From an uncultured Campylobacter sp. (GTDB lineage Bacteria > Campylobacterota > Campylobacteria > Campylobacterales > Campylobacteraceae): a stretch of 64,000 nt of DNA. Positions 35,314 to 44,098 of the stretch are shown here, piece by piece. Below the pieces are notes generated by a model. The model had not been told where the DNA came from, made no database searches, and saw only the letters and a list, made by a program, of their open reading frames with translations. Both the position numbers and the translations under genes were made by a program. Each line of letters begins with the position of its first letter. Positions within the stretch are counted from its first letter, which is position 1. The stretch lies in NCBI RefSeq assembly GCF_937921625.1, contig NZ_CAKZTI010000055.1, forward strand, positions 1 through 64,000, given 5' to 3'.

Positions 35314-36769
35314 ATTTTCCAAACCTGACGGCACGCTCTTTACGCAAATTTCAAGCGGCATTTATAAGGGCAAAAAGCTTACTCTGCCCGCGCTTTCGAG
35401 TACGCGCAGCACGAAAAGCATCGTAAAGGGCTCGTTTTTCGATACTTGGCGGGCGGAGTTGCGCGGCGCGGCGTTTATCGAGTGCTTCGGCGGTAGCGGC
35501 GCGATGGCGCTTGAGGCGCTAAGTAACGGCGCAAAAAACGTTTATGCGATCGAAAAGGACGCTGCCGCGCATAAAATAATGCGGAAAAATTTCGAGCTTT
35601 TCGGGCTCGGCGCAAATGCGATTTTGGGCGATTGCTTCGAACGACTACCTGAAATTTTGCACGAGCTGCAAGCGGGCACGAACGGATGCTCGTGCGGGAA
35701 TTTGTTAAATTTAAGCGGCAAAAATTTCAAAAACCATGCCGATGACGACGCCTGCTGTAAAAATTCAAGCAGCGAAAAAGAGGGTTGTCGCAAAAGCTTT
35801 AGTAGCGTAGAGCAGGGCGAGGACGGATACCGCGCCGCGCAAAGCGTAGAAGCGGAAGGTGGCACGCAAAGCGGCGTAAAAAATTTAGCTAAATGCGGCA
35901 CGCGAAGTAGTGTGCTTGACAGCGCGCAAAATGGCGCGCAGAGCGGTACAAATGCTGATTGCGCAGGCATGGAGAGCTTTGGCGGTTGTGCTCAGATTGG
36001 CGATTATGCGGGTGCTTCTAGTATAAAATACTGCGTGAATTCGCTAGCTACGGACGCTGTGAGCTTTAGCGAAAAGTTTGACGATAACTGCGCTTCGAAA
36101 TACGACGCGAGCGGCACCGAGACCGCTAATTGCAACTTAAATTTAAGCTCAAAATGCGGCGAGAGCTCTAATTTTGACGCAAATCGCAGTACGGGCTTAG
36201 GCGCGAGTTGCGAAGAGAAAGAAATTTTAAATTTAGGCGAAAATTTTAGCACTAGTTGCGGAGAAAGTTTATATTCAAGCGCAAATTTCATCTATGATTC
36301 AAGAAAAAATTCTGCTGAGAATTCTGACGGCAAATTTAGCCCCAAGTGCAGAGAAAATTCACGCCCAAACGTAAATTTAACCCGTGGTTCAGGAAAAAAT
36401 TTCGCCGCCAACTCCCGTGAAAATCTATCCTGCGGTTTAGGAGAAAGCTCTGCTGCAAACGATTTAGGCAAATGTTCTGTTGCAAATTCTAGCGAAAGCC
36501 ATATCGCAAATTCCAAAGAAAATTCCGTATCCGATCCCGCGCACATAGTGTTTGTATATCTGGACCCGCCGTTTGCGATCAGGCAGGGTTTTGGCGGGAT
36601 TTATGAGCGGGTGTTGGCGCTGATAGCGCGCCTGAGCTGCGCGCAGTGTGAGCTGCTAATCGCGATCGAGCATATGAGCGAGCTTGAGCTGCCGCCTAAA
36701 ATCGGCGATTTCGCGCTGCTTAAATCGCGCAAATTCGGCGCTACGACGATGAGTTACTACGCAAAATGA
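35306..36769 (+). CDS. rsmD: 16S rRNA m2G966 methyltransferase with a giant insertion
   Basis: N2-methylation of G966 of 16S rRNA using SAM. Normal RsmD is about 190 residues; this one is 487. Residues 1-123 give the first half: ISSGIYKGKKLTLP, RSTKSIVKGSFFDTW, SAM motif FIECFGGSGAMALEALSNGA and VYAIEKD, then ILGDCFERLPEIL. Residues 414-487 give the second: IVFVYLDPPF with the catalytic DPPF at 420-423, then LIAIEH and KSRKFGATTMSYY. Between them lie roughly 290 residues (124-412) rich in Asn, Ser, Cys and Glu in near-repeat units, without a stop. The ATG overlaps the previous gene; the TGA overlaps the next ATG (ATGA). Confidence 0.93.
   Translation: MAKFSKPDGTLFTQISSGIYKGKKLTLPALSSTRSTKSIVKGSFFDTWRAELRGAAFIECFGGSGAMALEALSNGAKNVYAIEKDAAAHKIMRKNFELFGLGANAILGDCFERLPEILHELQAGTNGCSCGNLLNLSGKNFKNHADDDACCKNSSSEKEGCRKSFSSVEQGEDGYRAAQSVEAEGGTQSGVKNLAKCGTRSSVLDSAQNGAQSGTNADCAGMESFGGCAQIGDYAGASSIKYCVNSLATDAVSFSEKFDDNCASKYDASGTETANCNLNLSSKCGESSNFDANRSTGLGASCEEKEILNLGENFSTSCGESLYSSANFIYDSRKNSAENSDGKFSPKCRENSRPNVNLTRGSGKNFAANSRENLSCGLGESSAANDLGKCSVANSSESHIANSKENSVSDPAHIVFVYLDPPFAIRQGFGGIYERVLALIARLSCAQCELLIAIEHMSELELPPKIGDFALLKSRKFGATTMSYYAK
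35675..36541 (+). repeat. In-frame low-complexity insertion inside rsmD
   Basis: About 870 bases with an uninterrupted frame, made of degenerate units of 40-60 bases around the words AAATTTAAGC, GCAAATTC and GAAAATTC. The translation repeats Asn-Phe/Ser/Ala, Glu-Asn-Ser and Cys-Gly-Glu-Ser blocks. The same words are common in the window's non-coding gaps. Confidence 0.8.
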
Positions 36770-37542
36770 AAAGCTTAAAGCAAATTTTAGATTATTACGC
36801 CGATTTGAAAAATTGCGACGCGGATCTTTTCGGCGCGCCCGATCCGCTGCAGGTCGCAAAGCGGCATCGAAACGACGTCGCGGCGCTTATCTGCGCGCTG
36901 TTTGCTTACGGGAGCGTGGCTCAAATTTTAAAATTCCTCCGCTCGCTTGATTTTTCGCTTTTGGACGGGAGCGATGAGCGCATGAGAGCGGAGCTTGCGG
37001 GCAAAAAGTATAGATTTCAAAGCTCGCGCGATGTCGCTGAAATTTTTATAACTTTAAAGCGGCTTAAAAACAGCCTTAGCATCGAAGAGAGCGTGCTTTT
37101 CGGCATGCAAAAAAGCGGACTGATCGAGGACGGGATAAATTTTTTAATCGGCGAGATTTACAGATTAAATCCCTACCGCAGTCCTGGGTATGAGTTTTTT
37201 TTCGGGCGCAGCTTCGCGCAAAAGCCCACGTCGCCGTACAAGCGCTACAATCTTTTCTTGCGCTGGGCGGTGCGCGACAGCGACATCGATCTGGGGCTGT
37301 ACAAAAAGATCGAAAAATCGCGCCTCCTCATCCCGCTCGATACCCATACGCATAAAGTTTCGCTTAAGCTTGGGCTGATCGATCGCAAGAGTTACGATTT
37401 TGAGGCGGTTTTGCAGCTTACGCAAAGCTTAAGGCGCTTCGATTCGAGCGATCCCATCAAATACGACTTCGCGCTGTACCGCCTCGGGCAGAGTGGCGAG
37501 ATAGATAAAATTTTACCCGAACTAAGCGGCGAGTTTAGATAA
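36766..37542 (+). CDS. TIGR02757 family protein
   Basis: Conserved protein of unknown function, 258 residues, in the family modelled as TIGR02757 (DUF2400). Recognisable segments are DPLQVAKRHRNDVAALICALFAYGSVAQILKFL (24-56), NPYRSPGYEFFFG, SPYKRYNLFLRWAVRDSDIDLGLYKKI and the H-T-H block IPLDTHTHKVSLKLGLIDRKSYDFEAVLQLT, followed by DPIKYDFALYRLG. The late part is reminiscent of helix-hairpin DNA glycosylases, but no catalytic assignment is made. Overlaps the rsmD stop by 4 bases; last gene of the cluster. Confidence 0.85.
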   Translation: MKSLKQILDYYADLKNCDADLFGAPDPLQVAKRHRNDVAALICALFAYGSVAQILKFLRSLDFSLLDGSDERMRAELAGKKYRFQSSRDVAEIFITLKRLKNSLSIEESVLFGMQKSGLIEDGINFLIGEIYRLNPYRSPGYEFFFGRSFAQKPTSPYKRYNLFLRWAVRDSDIDLGLYKKIEKSRLLIPLDTHTHKVSLKLGLIDRKSYDFEAVLQLTQSLRRFDSSDPIKYDFALYRLGQSGEIDKILPELSGEFR

Positions 37543-38088
37543 AACTGCGGAATAATTGGCGAAATTTTATCTGATACGAGCGGGGCGATGAAATTTTATG
37601 AAGCTTTGGAGCGGGTGTGCGGCGGAATTTCGCGCTGTGCTGCCGCATAAGCGGAGCTGGCTTTATGGATTTGCCGTACGCCTTAAGTACAACGCGCCGA
37701 AATTTCATGGAATTTTAGCAAAAGATCGCTTCGTAAAATTTCACAAATTTTACGGATAGCCGCATAAATTTATAGGGCTATCTTGTAGAATTTGGGTAAA
37801 ATTCCACAGCCTTGTGCTGCTTAAATTTTATGAAATTTTGCAGCTTGTGCGCGACGCGATAAAATGCATGGAGCTAAAACGGCAATCGTGCGGTAAATTT
37901 CATAAAATTTAAGTAGAGAGGCGCAGCAAAATCCGATATAATTCCGCGAAATTTTATAGGATTTCACGAAATTCTAGCAGGCGCTTGTATGCACTTTGCG
38001 GCGTATGAGCGGTTTGCGATCGTAATTGCGAGAATTCTGACAGGCGTTCATAGCACGTGCCTGCGTGATTTGAAAAAAAAGGACAAAG
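37543..38088. other. Non-coding gap
   Basis: About 545 bases made largely of GAAATTTTATG and AAAATTTCA words (for example 37560-37620, 37690-37760 and 37820-37980). No gene supported. Confidence 0.55.
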
Positions 38089-38850
38089 ATGGAGCTTGAG
38101 CTTTGGCAGTTCGCGGTGCTTTTTGCGGCGGCGTTTTTCGGCGGATTTATCGACTCGATCGCGGGCGGCGGCGGGTTGATTTCGCTGCCTGCGCTGCTTG
38201 CCGTGGGCGTTCCGCCGCATGTAGCGATCGCCACAAATAGATTTCAAGGCAGCTTCGGAAGCTTCACCGCCGCTTTAAATTTCATCCGCAAGGGCTACGT
38301 CGATGCGGCGGAGATCCTGCGCGGCGTGATTTTTACGTTCGTAGGCGGGCTCGTCGGCGCTTATGTCCTGCTTCTAATCGATGCGAAATTCCTAAACTAC
38401 CTCATTCCGATCCTGCTGCTGGCGCTTTTCTTTTATATGATTTTTTCGCCGAACCTAGGCGAAGCGCCCGCCAAACCCAAGATGTCAAAAAAGAGCTTTT
38501 ACGCGATTTTTGGGCTTGTTTTAGGGTTTTACGACGGATTTTTTGGTCCTGGTACGGGCTCGTTTTGGACGTTTGCTCTCGTGGGAATTTTAGGGCTTTA
38601 TATGAAAAAGGCGGTCGCACACACGAAGGTTTTAAATTTCACCTCAAACATCGTCTCTTTGGGCGTTTTTATTATCGGCGGGCAAATTTTATGGCTCGTC
38701 GGAGCGGTGATGGCGGTCGGACAGATCGCGGGCAGCTTCGCAGGCTCAAGCCTAGTGATGAGATGCGACGTGAAATTTGTGCGCAAGATGCTTCTGCTCG
38801 TCGTTGCCGCTACGATTTTAAAGCTACTTTACGGACTGATTGCAAATTAA
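38089..38850 (+). CDS. TSUP family membrane permease (sulfite/sulfonate exporter-like)
   Basis: Inner-membrane protein with about eight helices and two internal repeats typical of TauE/SafE (TSUP) permeases: FFGGFIDSIAGGGGLISLPALLAVGVPP (residues 18-45), ATNRFQGSFGSFTAALNFIRKG, and in the second half GFYDGFFGPGTGSFWTFALV and VLNFTSNIVSLGVFIIGGQILW. TSUP proteins export sulfite, sulfoacetate or other organosulfur anions; the substrate here is not deducible. The 253-residue length is normal. AAGGAC precedes the ATG. Confidence 0.9.
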   Translation: MELELWQFAVLFAAAFFGGFIDSIAGGGGLISLPALLAVGVPPHVAIATNRFQGSFGSFTAALNFIRKGYVDAAEILRGVIFTFVGGLVGAYVLLLIDAKFLNYLIPILLLALFFYMIFSPNLGEAPAKPKMSKKSFYAIFGLVLGFYDGFFGPGTGSFWTFALVGILGLYMKKAVAHTKVLNFTSNIVSLGVFIIGGQILWLVGAVMAVGQIAGSFAGSSLVMRCDVKFVRKMLLLVVAATILKLLYGLIAN

Positions 38851-40165
38851 TTACAGACTGGTTGAGGATCGATCGCGGGTTGATTGCAGACTGGTTGAGG
38901 GCCCATCACAGGCCAATCTAAAGTCAAAATCATAGAATTTTATACAGGATTTCGTATAAAATTTCGCGTAAAATTTTATGAACCCTCGTTGATATGCTAC
39001 GACAGCGCCGATCTTGCCGCCGCGGCAGTGTTGATTTCGTTACTGCGGCGCCGATTTTGCCGCAGTGTTGCGCCGAACTTACTGCGATACTGCCAATTTA
39101 CTACTGCAGCGTCGATTTTACCGTAGCGTTGTGTTGATCTTGTCACGACTACGCTAATTTTCTGCTGCTGCGATGTCGATTCTGTTGCCGTTGTGTCGAA
39201 GGCTTCGCTTGCTGCGAGGTCTTTGATTTTATTTTTTCGATATCGCTGATTTTGCTCCGCTACATCGACAACTTCGTTGCCGCGCTTGCTACTGCGAGGA
39301 TTTTAATTGCGTTGCGCGGTGTCGCACTGATTTTTTTATGACGGCGCTGTTCTTTCTGCTGCGATGGTAGCGATTTTAGCGCTGCTTTTACCGCCCCGCC
39401 GCCCGTATCACTACCGTGGGCGGCTCGGTTTTGCTGTCACGACATTGCCATCTTGATGGTGCAAGGATTTGATTTGCTACACAACGATGCCGATGAAGTT
39501 TCGTCCATTCGCATCAGTCAAATTTAGCCACACTGCCCGTATCTATTTCGTCGTATCGCCATGCCATTCATTCGGTGTTGCCGATAGAGTCATCGTATTG
39601 CCGAGAGCGCGGCGTTATCGTGCCCCGCATTGATGAAATTTAATCGGGCACCGTCACGCACGCCTCTTTCCCGCTTATTTGCCTTTTAAAATATACGCCA
39701 CCGTTAGCAAGCCGTTTTGCTCGCCCTGCGCTCGTGCCGACAGTTCAACCATTTGCTGTGCAGATTCGCCGCCGTACTCGTATCGATTAAATTTAGCCGC
39801 ACTTCCACACGCTATTTTCTGCGACCATCAGCTATTTTAAATTTTGCCGTTTTGCTGCCACGGCTCGCTTTCCGCGCTAGCCCCTCGCCTATTGCTAGCT
39901 GTATTTGCGCGATAAATTTAACCGCACCGCTGCGCCTGCCGTTTCACTCTGATATCGTAGGCGATTGTCTATCCATGCCATTTAATTTGTCGCATTACCG
40001 CGTATCTGTTTCGCCTCGCCCGCCGAAATTTAGCCAACCTCTCGTACCTATTAAATTTCATCGTACCCGCTGCACCCGCAATCTTGCTCGCAAAATTCCG
40101 CCGCCTAAAACAAAGTTAAAATATTTTGCGATAAAATGGACGAAATTTTTCACAAAGGATTTAGT
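38851..40165. other. 1.3-kb non-coding stretch with degenerate tandem structure
   Basis: The longest gene-free stretch. From about 38990 to 39480 the + strand repeats a loose 40-50 base unit around ACTGCGGCGCCGATTTTGCC, as in GTTGATTTCGTTACTGC, GTTGCGCCGAACTTACTGC and GCGTTGTGTTGATCTTGTC. From 39700 to 40130 a plus-strand open frame (39717-40346) runs into ridA, but it has no ribosome binding site and a Arg/Ser/Pro-rich translation. I see nothing else in it. Confidence 0.55.
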
Positions 40166-40543
40166 ATGCAGATTATTTCGACTCCCGATGCGGCACAGGC
40201 CATCGGGCCGTACTCTCAGGCGATCAAGGCGGGCGGGCTCATCTTTACCTCGGGGCAGATCGCGCTTAAGCCGGACGGCGAGTTCGTCGCGGGCGGCGTG
40301 GAGGCGCAGACGAGGCAGGTTTTGCAAAACCTCGCCGCGATATTGAAAGAGGCGGGCGCGACGCTGCAAGATGCCGTCAAAACGACGATTTTTCTGGCCG
40401 ATATGGGCGATTTTGCCGCGGTGAACGAGATATACGCAGCGGCGTTCGGCGAGCACAAGCCAGCTCGCAGTACGGTGCAGGTCGCCAAGCTCCCCAAAGG
40501 CGCGCTTGTGGAGATCGAAGTAATAGCGCTGGCTAGGGCTTAG
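40166..40543 (+). CDS. ridA: RidA family imine/enamine deaminase
   Basis: Hydrolyses reactive 2-aminoacrylate-type enamines formed by PLP enzymes, protecting aminotransferases such as those of branched-chain synthesis. The 125-residue protein has the full family plan: STPDAAQAIGPYSQAIKAGGLIFTSGQIAL, QTRQVLQNLAAILKEAGATLQDAVKTTIFLADMGDFAAVNEIYAAAFGEHKPARSTVQVAKLPKGALVEIEVIA, with the substrate-binding Arg in PARST and the late Glu. ATG 40166 is preceded by AAAGGATTT; the frame is open upstream but unsupported. Confidence 0.95.
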   Translation: MQIISTPDAAQAIGPYSQAIKAGGLIFTSGQIALKPDGEFVAGGVEAQTRQVLQNLAAILKEAGATLQDAVKTTIFLADMGDFAAVNEIYAAAFGEHKPARSTVQVAKLPKGALVEIEVIALARA

Positions 40544-40759
40544 CACTAAATTTGGATCGCTAGAACTCTGCCGGTTCGCGTTTACGGTTAAAATTTGGAC
40601 GCGGGCTGCTCGAAATTTTAAACGGCTCGCTTTGGTTTTGAAGCTGCGCGAGCTTTTAAATTTAGATTTTCAAAGCCGCGCTAAATACCCGCGGGTTTAT
40701 GTAAACAGCACGTCTGGTGTGCTAAGGCGTTAAAATTTCTCGCTCAAAATGGGATCAAA

Positions 40760-41455
40760 ATGATAGAAAAACTTATTCAAAAATCTAAAAATATCACGGC
40801 AGCGGGGCGCAGCGACATAGAGCCTGCGTGGATCGCGCAGGCGCAGCGGCGGCTCGGTTTCGCGCTTCCTGCGAGCTACAAGCAGATGCTGCTAAGATAC
40901 GCTAGCGTCAGTGCGGCGGGGACGAAGCTAAAAACGATCGCGCCGCCCGAGTTTGCGGAGGATGCCGACGCCGATATCTGCTACACGTATGAGGTAAATC
41001 TAAAAAATGGCCTATTTGCCACGGACGAGCTCGTGTTTTTGCAGCTCGAGGACGAGGAGTATTATTTTAAAATTTCGCCCGCAAGCGACATAGCGGATGG
41101 CTCGCCAAACACGGCGCACGGCAAGACGGCGGAGAGCACGAGTGGCAAAGCTGCGAGCGATACAGTCGTCGCGACGGTAGCCGACGGTGCAGAAAATAGG
41201 GCGTTGGACGACGAAGCGCGCGCGGAGCGATCGCCGGATGCGGCGTGCGATATGAATGCAGAAGCTCCAGATGAAACGACGTGCAAAGCTGCAGGCGCGA
41301 CAATGAGCGAGGCGGCAAGCGGAGCGACGAAAAAGATAGCGAGTGAGCGAGCAGGCGACGCGCCGTGTGAATACAAGGTCTATGTGCGCGACTACGTGGA
41401 GAGCGAGGATAGGCTTTTCGCAGATGATTTTTATGGGTTTTTGAAAAAATTTTAA
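40760..41455 (+). CDS. SMI1/KNR4 (SUKH) family protein with low-complexity insertion
   Basis: Immunity-type SUKH protein, 231 residues. Residues 1-108 hold the N-terminal half of the fold (IEPAWIAQAQRRLGFALPASYKQMLLRYASVS, then ELVFLQLEDEEYYFKISPASD), and 202-231 hold the last strands and helix (EYKVYVRDYVESEDRLFADDFYGFLKKF). Residues 109-201 are an Ala/Thr/Asp/Glu-rich insert without repeats of the Asn-Ser type but of the same low complexity. It lies directly upstream of the interrupted gene at 41488, 32 bases apart. No toxin gene is adjacent. Confidence 0.75.
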   Translation: MIEKLIQKSKNITAAGRSDIEPAWIAQAQRRLGFALPASYKQMLLRYASVSAAGTKLKTIAPPEFAEDADADICYTYEVNLKNGLFATDELVFLQLEDEEYYFKISPASDIADGSPNTAHGKTAESTSGKAASDTVVATVADGAENRALDDEARAERSPDAACDMNAEAPDETTCKAAGATMSEAASGATKKIASERAGDAPCEYKVYVRDYVESEDRLFADDFYGFLKKF

Positions 41456-41487
41456 AACGAAATTTAACGCAAAATTAGGAGCGATAA

Positions 41488-42504
41488 ATGGGACTGTTTG
41501 GCATTTTTAAAAAGCAAAAATTTGACATCGATGTGCGTCCGGATGGCATTTTCATCGGCGGCGTAAACTGTGAGTTTGATCTAGCTAAGTTTAACGAAGC
41601 CTTGGGTCAGCCGCGCGTGATCGATGACGGAGAGGGCAAAAGTCGCTATTTTTGGGATGAGGCGGGGATTTTCGCCTTTGTGCGCGTAGGCGAGCTCGCA
41701 GAACCGAAGCTTGCCGAGATAATTTTGATGCTTGAGGTTGCAAAGGGCGTGCAGCACGAGGTTCCGCGAAAGCTATACGGCGGCGCGTTCACGATAGATG
41801 GCAGACCGCCGCTTGAGGCCGTGCCTGAGCAGGAGCTGCGCGGCGCATATATATTTTTGGAGCTTAGCCTAGGCAAATTTGAAGTCTCGCTAGCTCTTGC
41901 CGAGGCCGTGCAGGAGCGCATAGGCGCGATGGACTTTGCCGAGCGCTTCGCTAAGCGCGACACCGACGAGATCGCAGATATCGTGCGAGCTGCGAAAATG
42001 CCGATAGGGCGCGTCTGCATCAATCAGAAGGCGAAAAAGGTAAAGCGCAGGCCGAGCGATAAATTTAAGCTTCCGCGCGCGGCCGGCGAGACGCTCCTGT
42101 TTAAAAATTTCAATTTCAAAATCGCCGTGATGAACGAGCTGATGTATGAAAAAGCCCTGCTACAGCCCAAATTTGACGTGTTTGAGTACTGCGAGTAGCG
42201 CGGTATCGATCCGTATGCGGATTTTGGCGCCCTACCGCAAGCCAAAAAGTGGTTTAAAGACTATCCGATTCCCGCAAATCTGGCGGAGCAGGTGAGCGAG
42301 CTATATCTTGACGGCGGAAACGAAATTTACCTGCAAATCGCGCCTGATTGGGACGGCGAGGATGAGCTTTTCGACATTAAAAACATTGACGCCGCCGAGC
42401 TTGCGCCCTTCGTTAATCTTAAGAAAATAGAGACGACCGGCATCGGCATATCAAAAAAGGCGCGAAAAGCCTGCGCAGATGCAGGGATCACGATAGTGGA
42501 GTGA
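41488..42504 (+). pseudogene. Gene interrupted by an in-frame TAG (DUF6892-like C-terminus)
   Basis: One continuous reading frame of 338 codons broken once, by TAG at 42196-42198 (after FDVFEYCE). The frame reopens at once as RGIDPYADFGALPQAKKWF and continues to a TGA at 42502-42504 through ELYLDGGNEIYLQIAPDWDGEDELFDIKNI. The first part (236 residues) contains FKKQKFDIDVRPDGIFIGGVNCEFDL and KVKRRPSDKFKLPRAAG. Its end and the second part read like proteins annotated DUF7738/DUF6892, from memory and with low certainty. A CAG-to-TAG change would explain it. An AGGAG site precedes the ATG. It could be a recent pseudogene, a sequencing error, or a functional truncated product. Confidence 0.72.
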
Positions 42505-43264
42505 GCGCAGGAGTGGACTTTGAGCCATACAGCGCGCGGTTTTAAAAAAGCTGAAATAGGCTTTTGGGCTGCGGCGCGCGTTTTTTAAAGGTCGTAATTA
42601 TTACCGCACCGCACAAAATTCCACGCGAAATTCTATCTATGGCGAGCGCTATGAATGAGCTTTGAAAGGCGCTTGGCAAAACATCTGACATGTCTAATTC
42701 GGCATGCATTATAAGCTTTAAGGAAGCTCGCTTACAGCGTAAGAGCCACGCCGCTGAATGCGCGAGATGAGTGCGTCGCGCGAGTAAATAATTTTCTTTT
42801 TTGCTTTTATGGAAAATTCGTTGCGTAGCAAGGGGATTAAATTTACCGCTTTTAAATTTTAAAATTTACAAAGAGCGCACGCGCGGCTTTTAATGTGCGA
42901 TTAAATTTAGATTTCATAGCGGCTTAAATTCTAAGTGCGGTTAAATTTGCATTTTTAATTCCGTTTGTAGCCTGTATCGTATTGCAAAACAGAGTGCGAG
43001 AATAGATCGTTTGCGTGCGTGAGGCGTGGATTAAATTAAAATTTCGTTTTTGGAATTTAGCCTAAATTTATGCTTGCACTTAAGAAGTAGTTTTGCGCGC
43101 TGATACCGAAAGCCTAGAAGATGTTTTAAATACTCAAGCAAAAAAGTATTTTGCAGGCTGGCTCGCTAGAAAGTATTTTTAAAATCCGCACCAAGAGACC
43201 GTTTTAAAACTAACAAGGCGCGGCACTACTTTGCTGTTTTAAAACGCCGCTTCGAGGCTAAATT
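42505..43264. other. Non-coding gap
   Basis: About 760 bases. Parts around 42830-42960 and 43020-43080 carry AAATTTA/TTAAATTT words, and 43200-43245 has GTTTTAAAAC twice in inverted context, possibly a weak terminator for the MOSC gene. No credible open frame on either strand. Confidence 0.5.
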
Positions 43265-43951
43265 TTATAGCCGCATAAAGCTGTCGTCGTAGCTGCCTTC
43301 CAGCTTGCGGCGCATGTCCTCGCGCCATTTTGGCGTAAGCGTCGTAAGCAGGTTAAATTTTGCTAACAGCCCTTCATCGATACGCTCGCCGTAAAATAGA
43401 CGGTTGAGTTCCATCACGCTCATCGTAGCGGGGTCGCGCTCTACGACGTAAATCTCGTCGCCCGCACGGCACGAGCCCGCCTCCAGCACGCGGTAGTACC
43501 AGCCGGTAAGTCCGCTGCGCGCGATCTCCGCCGTCATCTCCACGTTGCCCCAGCGCATTGAGAGCTTGTAGCAGGGCTTGCGCGGCTGGCTTACTTGCAG
43601 TACCAGCGAGCCTATGCGGTGCACATCGCCGATGCATACGTTTTGCTCGTGTAGTCCGCTGATCGTGAGGTTTTCGCCCATTGCGCCGTAAGCTAGATTT
43701 TTAAGCCCCAAAAACCTCTCCCACGCGGCGTAATTTTGCAACGAGTTGGCAAAAATCGCCTTTTCCTCTCCGCCGTGATGCAGCGTGTCGGCTACCGCGT
43801 CGCCCTCGAATCCAAGCTCATTTGCGTGCACTTCGCCCGCTCTAGCTTGCTTAAAAATCGCCGTCTCCCAGCGCCTTTTTAGAGGCTGCGTAGCACGCTC
43901 ATCGCCGTAAGCGCGCGGTTGCCCGGTCAGCAATGCCTTTAAAACTGGCAT
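43265..43951 (-). CDS. MOSC domain protein (YiiM-like)
   Basis: MOSC proteins handle molybdenum-bound sulfur or reduce N-hydroxylated compounds with a molybdenum cofactor. The 228-residue protein has the YiiM plan: ELGFEGDAVADTLHHGGEEKAIFA (about 46-69), AMGENLTISGLHEQNVCIGDVHRIGSLVLQVSQPRKPCYKL (with the conserved Cys of the MOSC domain near residue 131) and the C-terminal extension SVMELNRLFYG. The presence of fdhF in the window means the cell makes molybdopterin, consistent with use of this cofactor. A GGAGCGAAA site precedes the ATG. Confidence 0.88.
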   Translation of the reverse strand: MPVLKALLTGQPRAYGDERATQPLKRRWETAIFKQARAGEVHANELGFEGDAVADTLHHGGEEKAIFANSLQNYAAWERFLGLKNLAYGAMGENLTISGLHEQNVCIGDVHRIGSLVLQVSQPRKPCYKLSMRWGNVEMTAEIARSGLTGWYYRVLEAGSCRAGDEIYVVERDPATMSVMELNRLFYGERIDEGLLAKFNLLTTLTPKWREDMRRKLEGSYDDSFMRL

Positions 43952-44056
43952 TTTTCGCTCCTTAAAATTTGCATCCGTTCTCCTTAGATCATAAAATTTT
44001 AGGCAAGAATTTTAGCTAGAAAAGAATTTTAAAATTCTAAATTTTGCGGCGATTTT

Positions 44057-44092
44057 GCGCTAAATTTCAAGTGCGGGCTTGAAATTTAGCGC
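44057..44092. repeat. Perfect 15-bp inverted repeat after agcS
   Basis: Arms GCGCTAAATTTCAAG (44057-44071) and CTTGAAATTTAGCGC (44078-44092) around the loop TGCGGG. It lies 7 bases after the agcS stop on the minus strand, where a terminator would sit, but no strong T-run follows in that direction. The arm contains the same AAATTTCAAG word as the 31.4 kb palindrome. Confidence 0.8.
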
Positions 44093-44098
44093 GCGGTG

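Noticed and set aside
35542..36546. Minus-strand open frames opposite the rsmD insert
   Set aside because: They mirror the repetitive insert, and the plus frame connects both halves of a conserved enzyme.
39717..40346. 209-residue plus-strand open frame before and over ridA
   Set aside because: Arg/Ser-rich translation, no ribosome binding site, and it overlaps the well-supported ridA gene in another frame.
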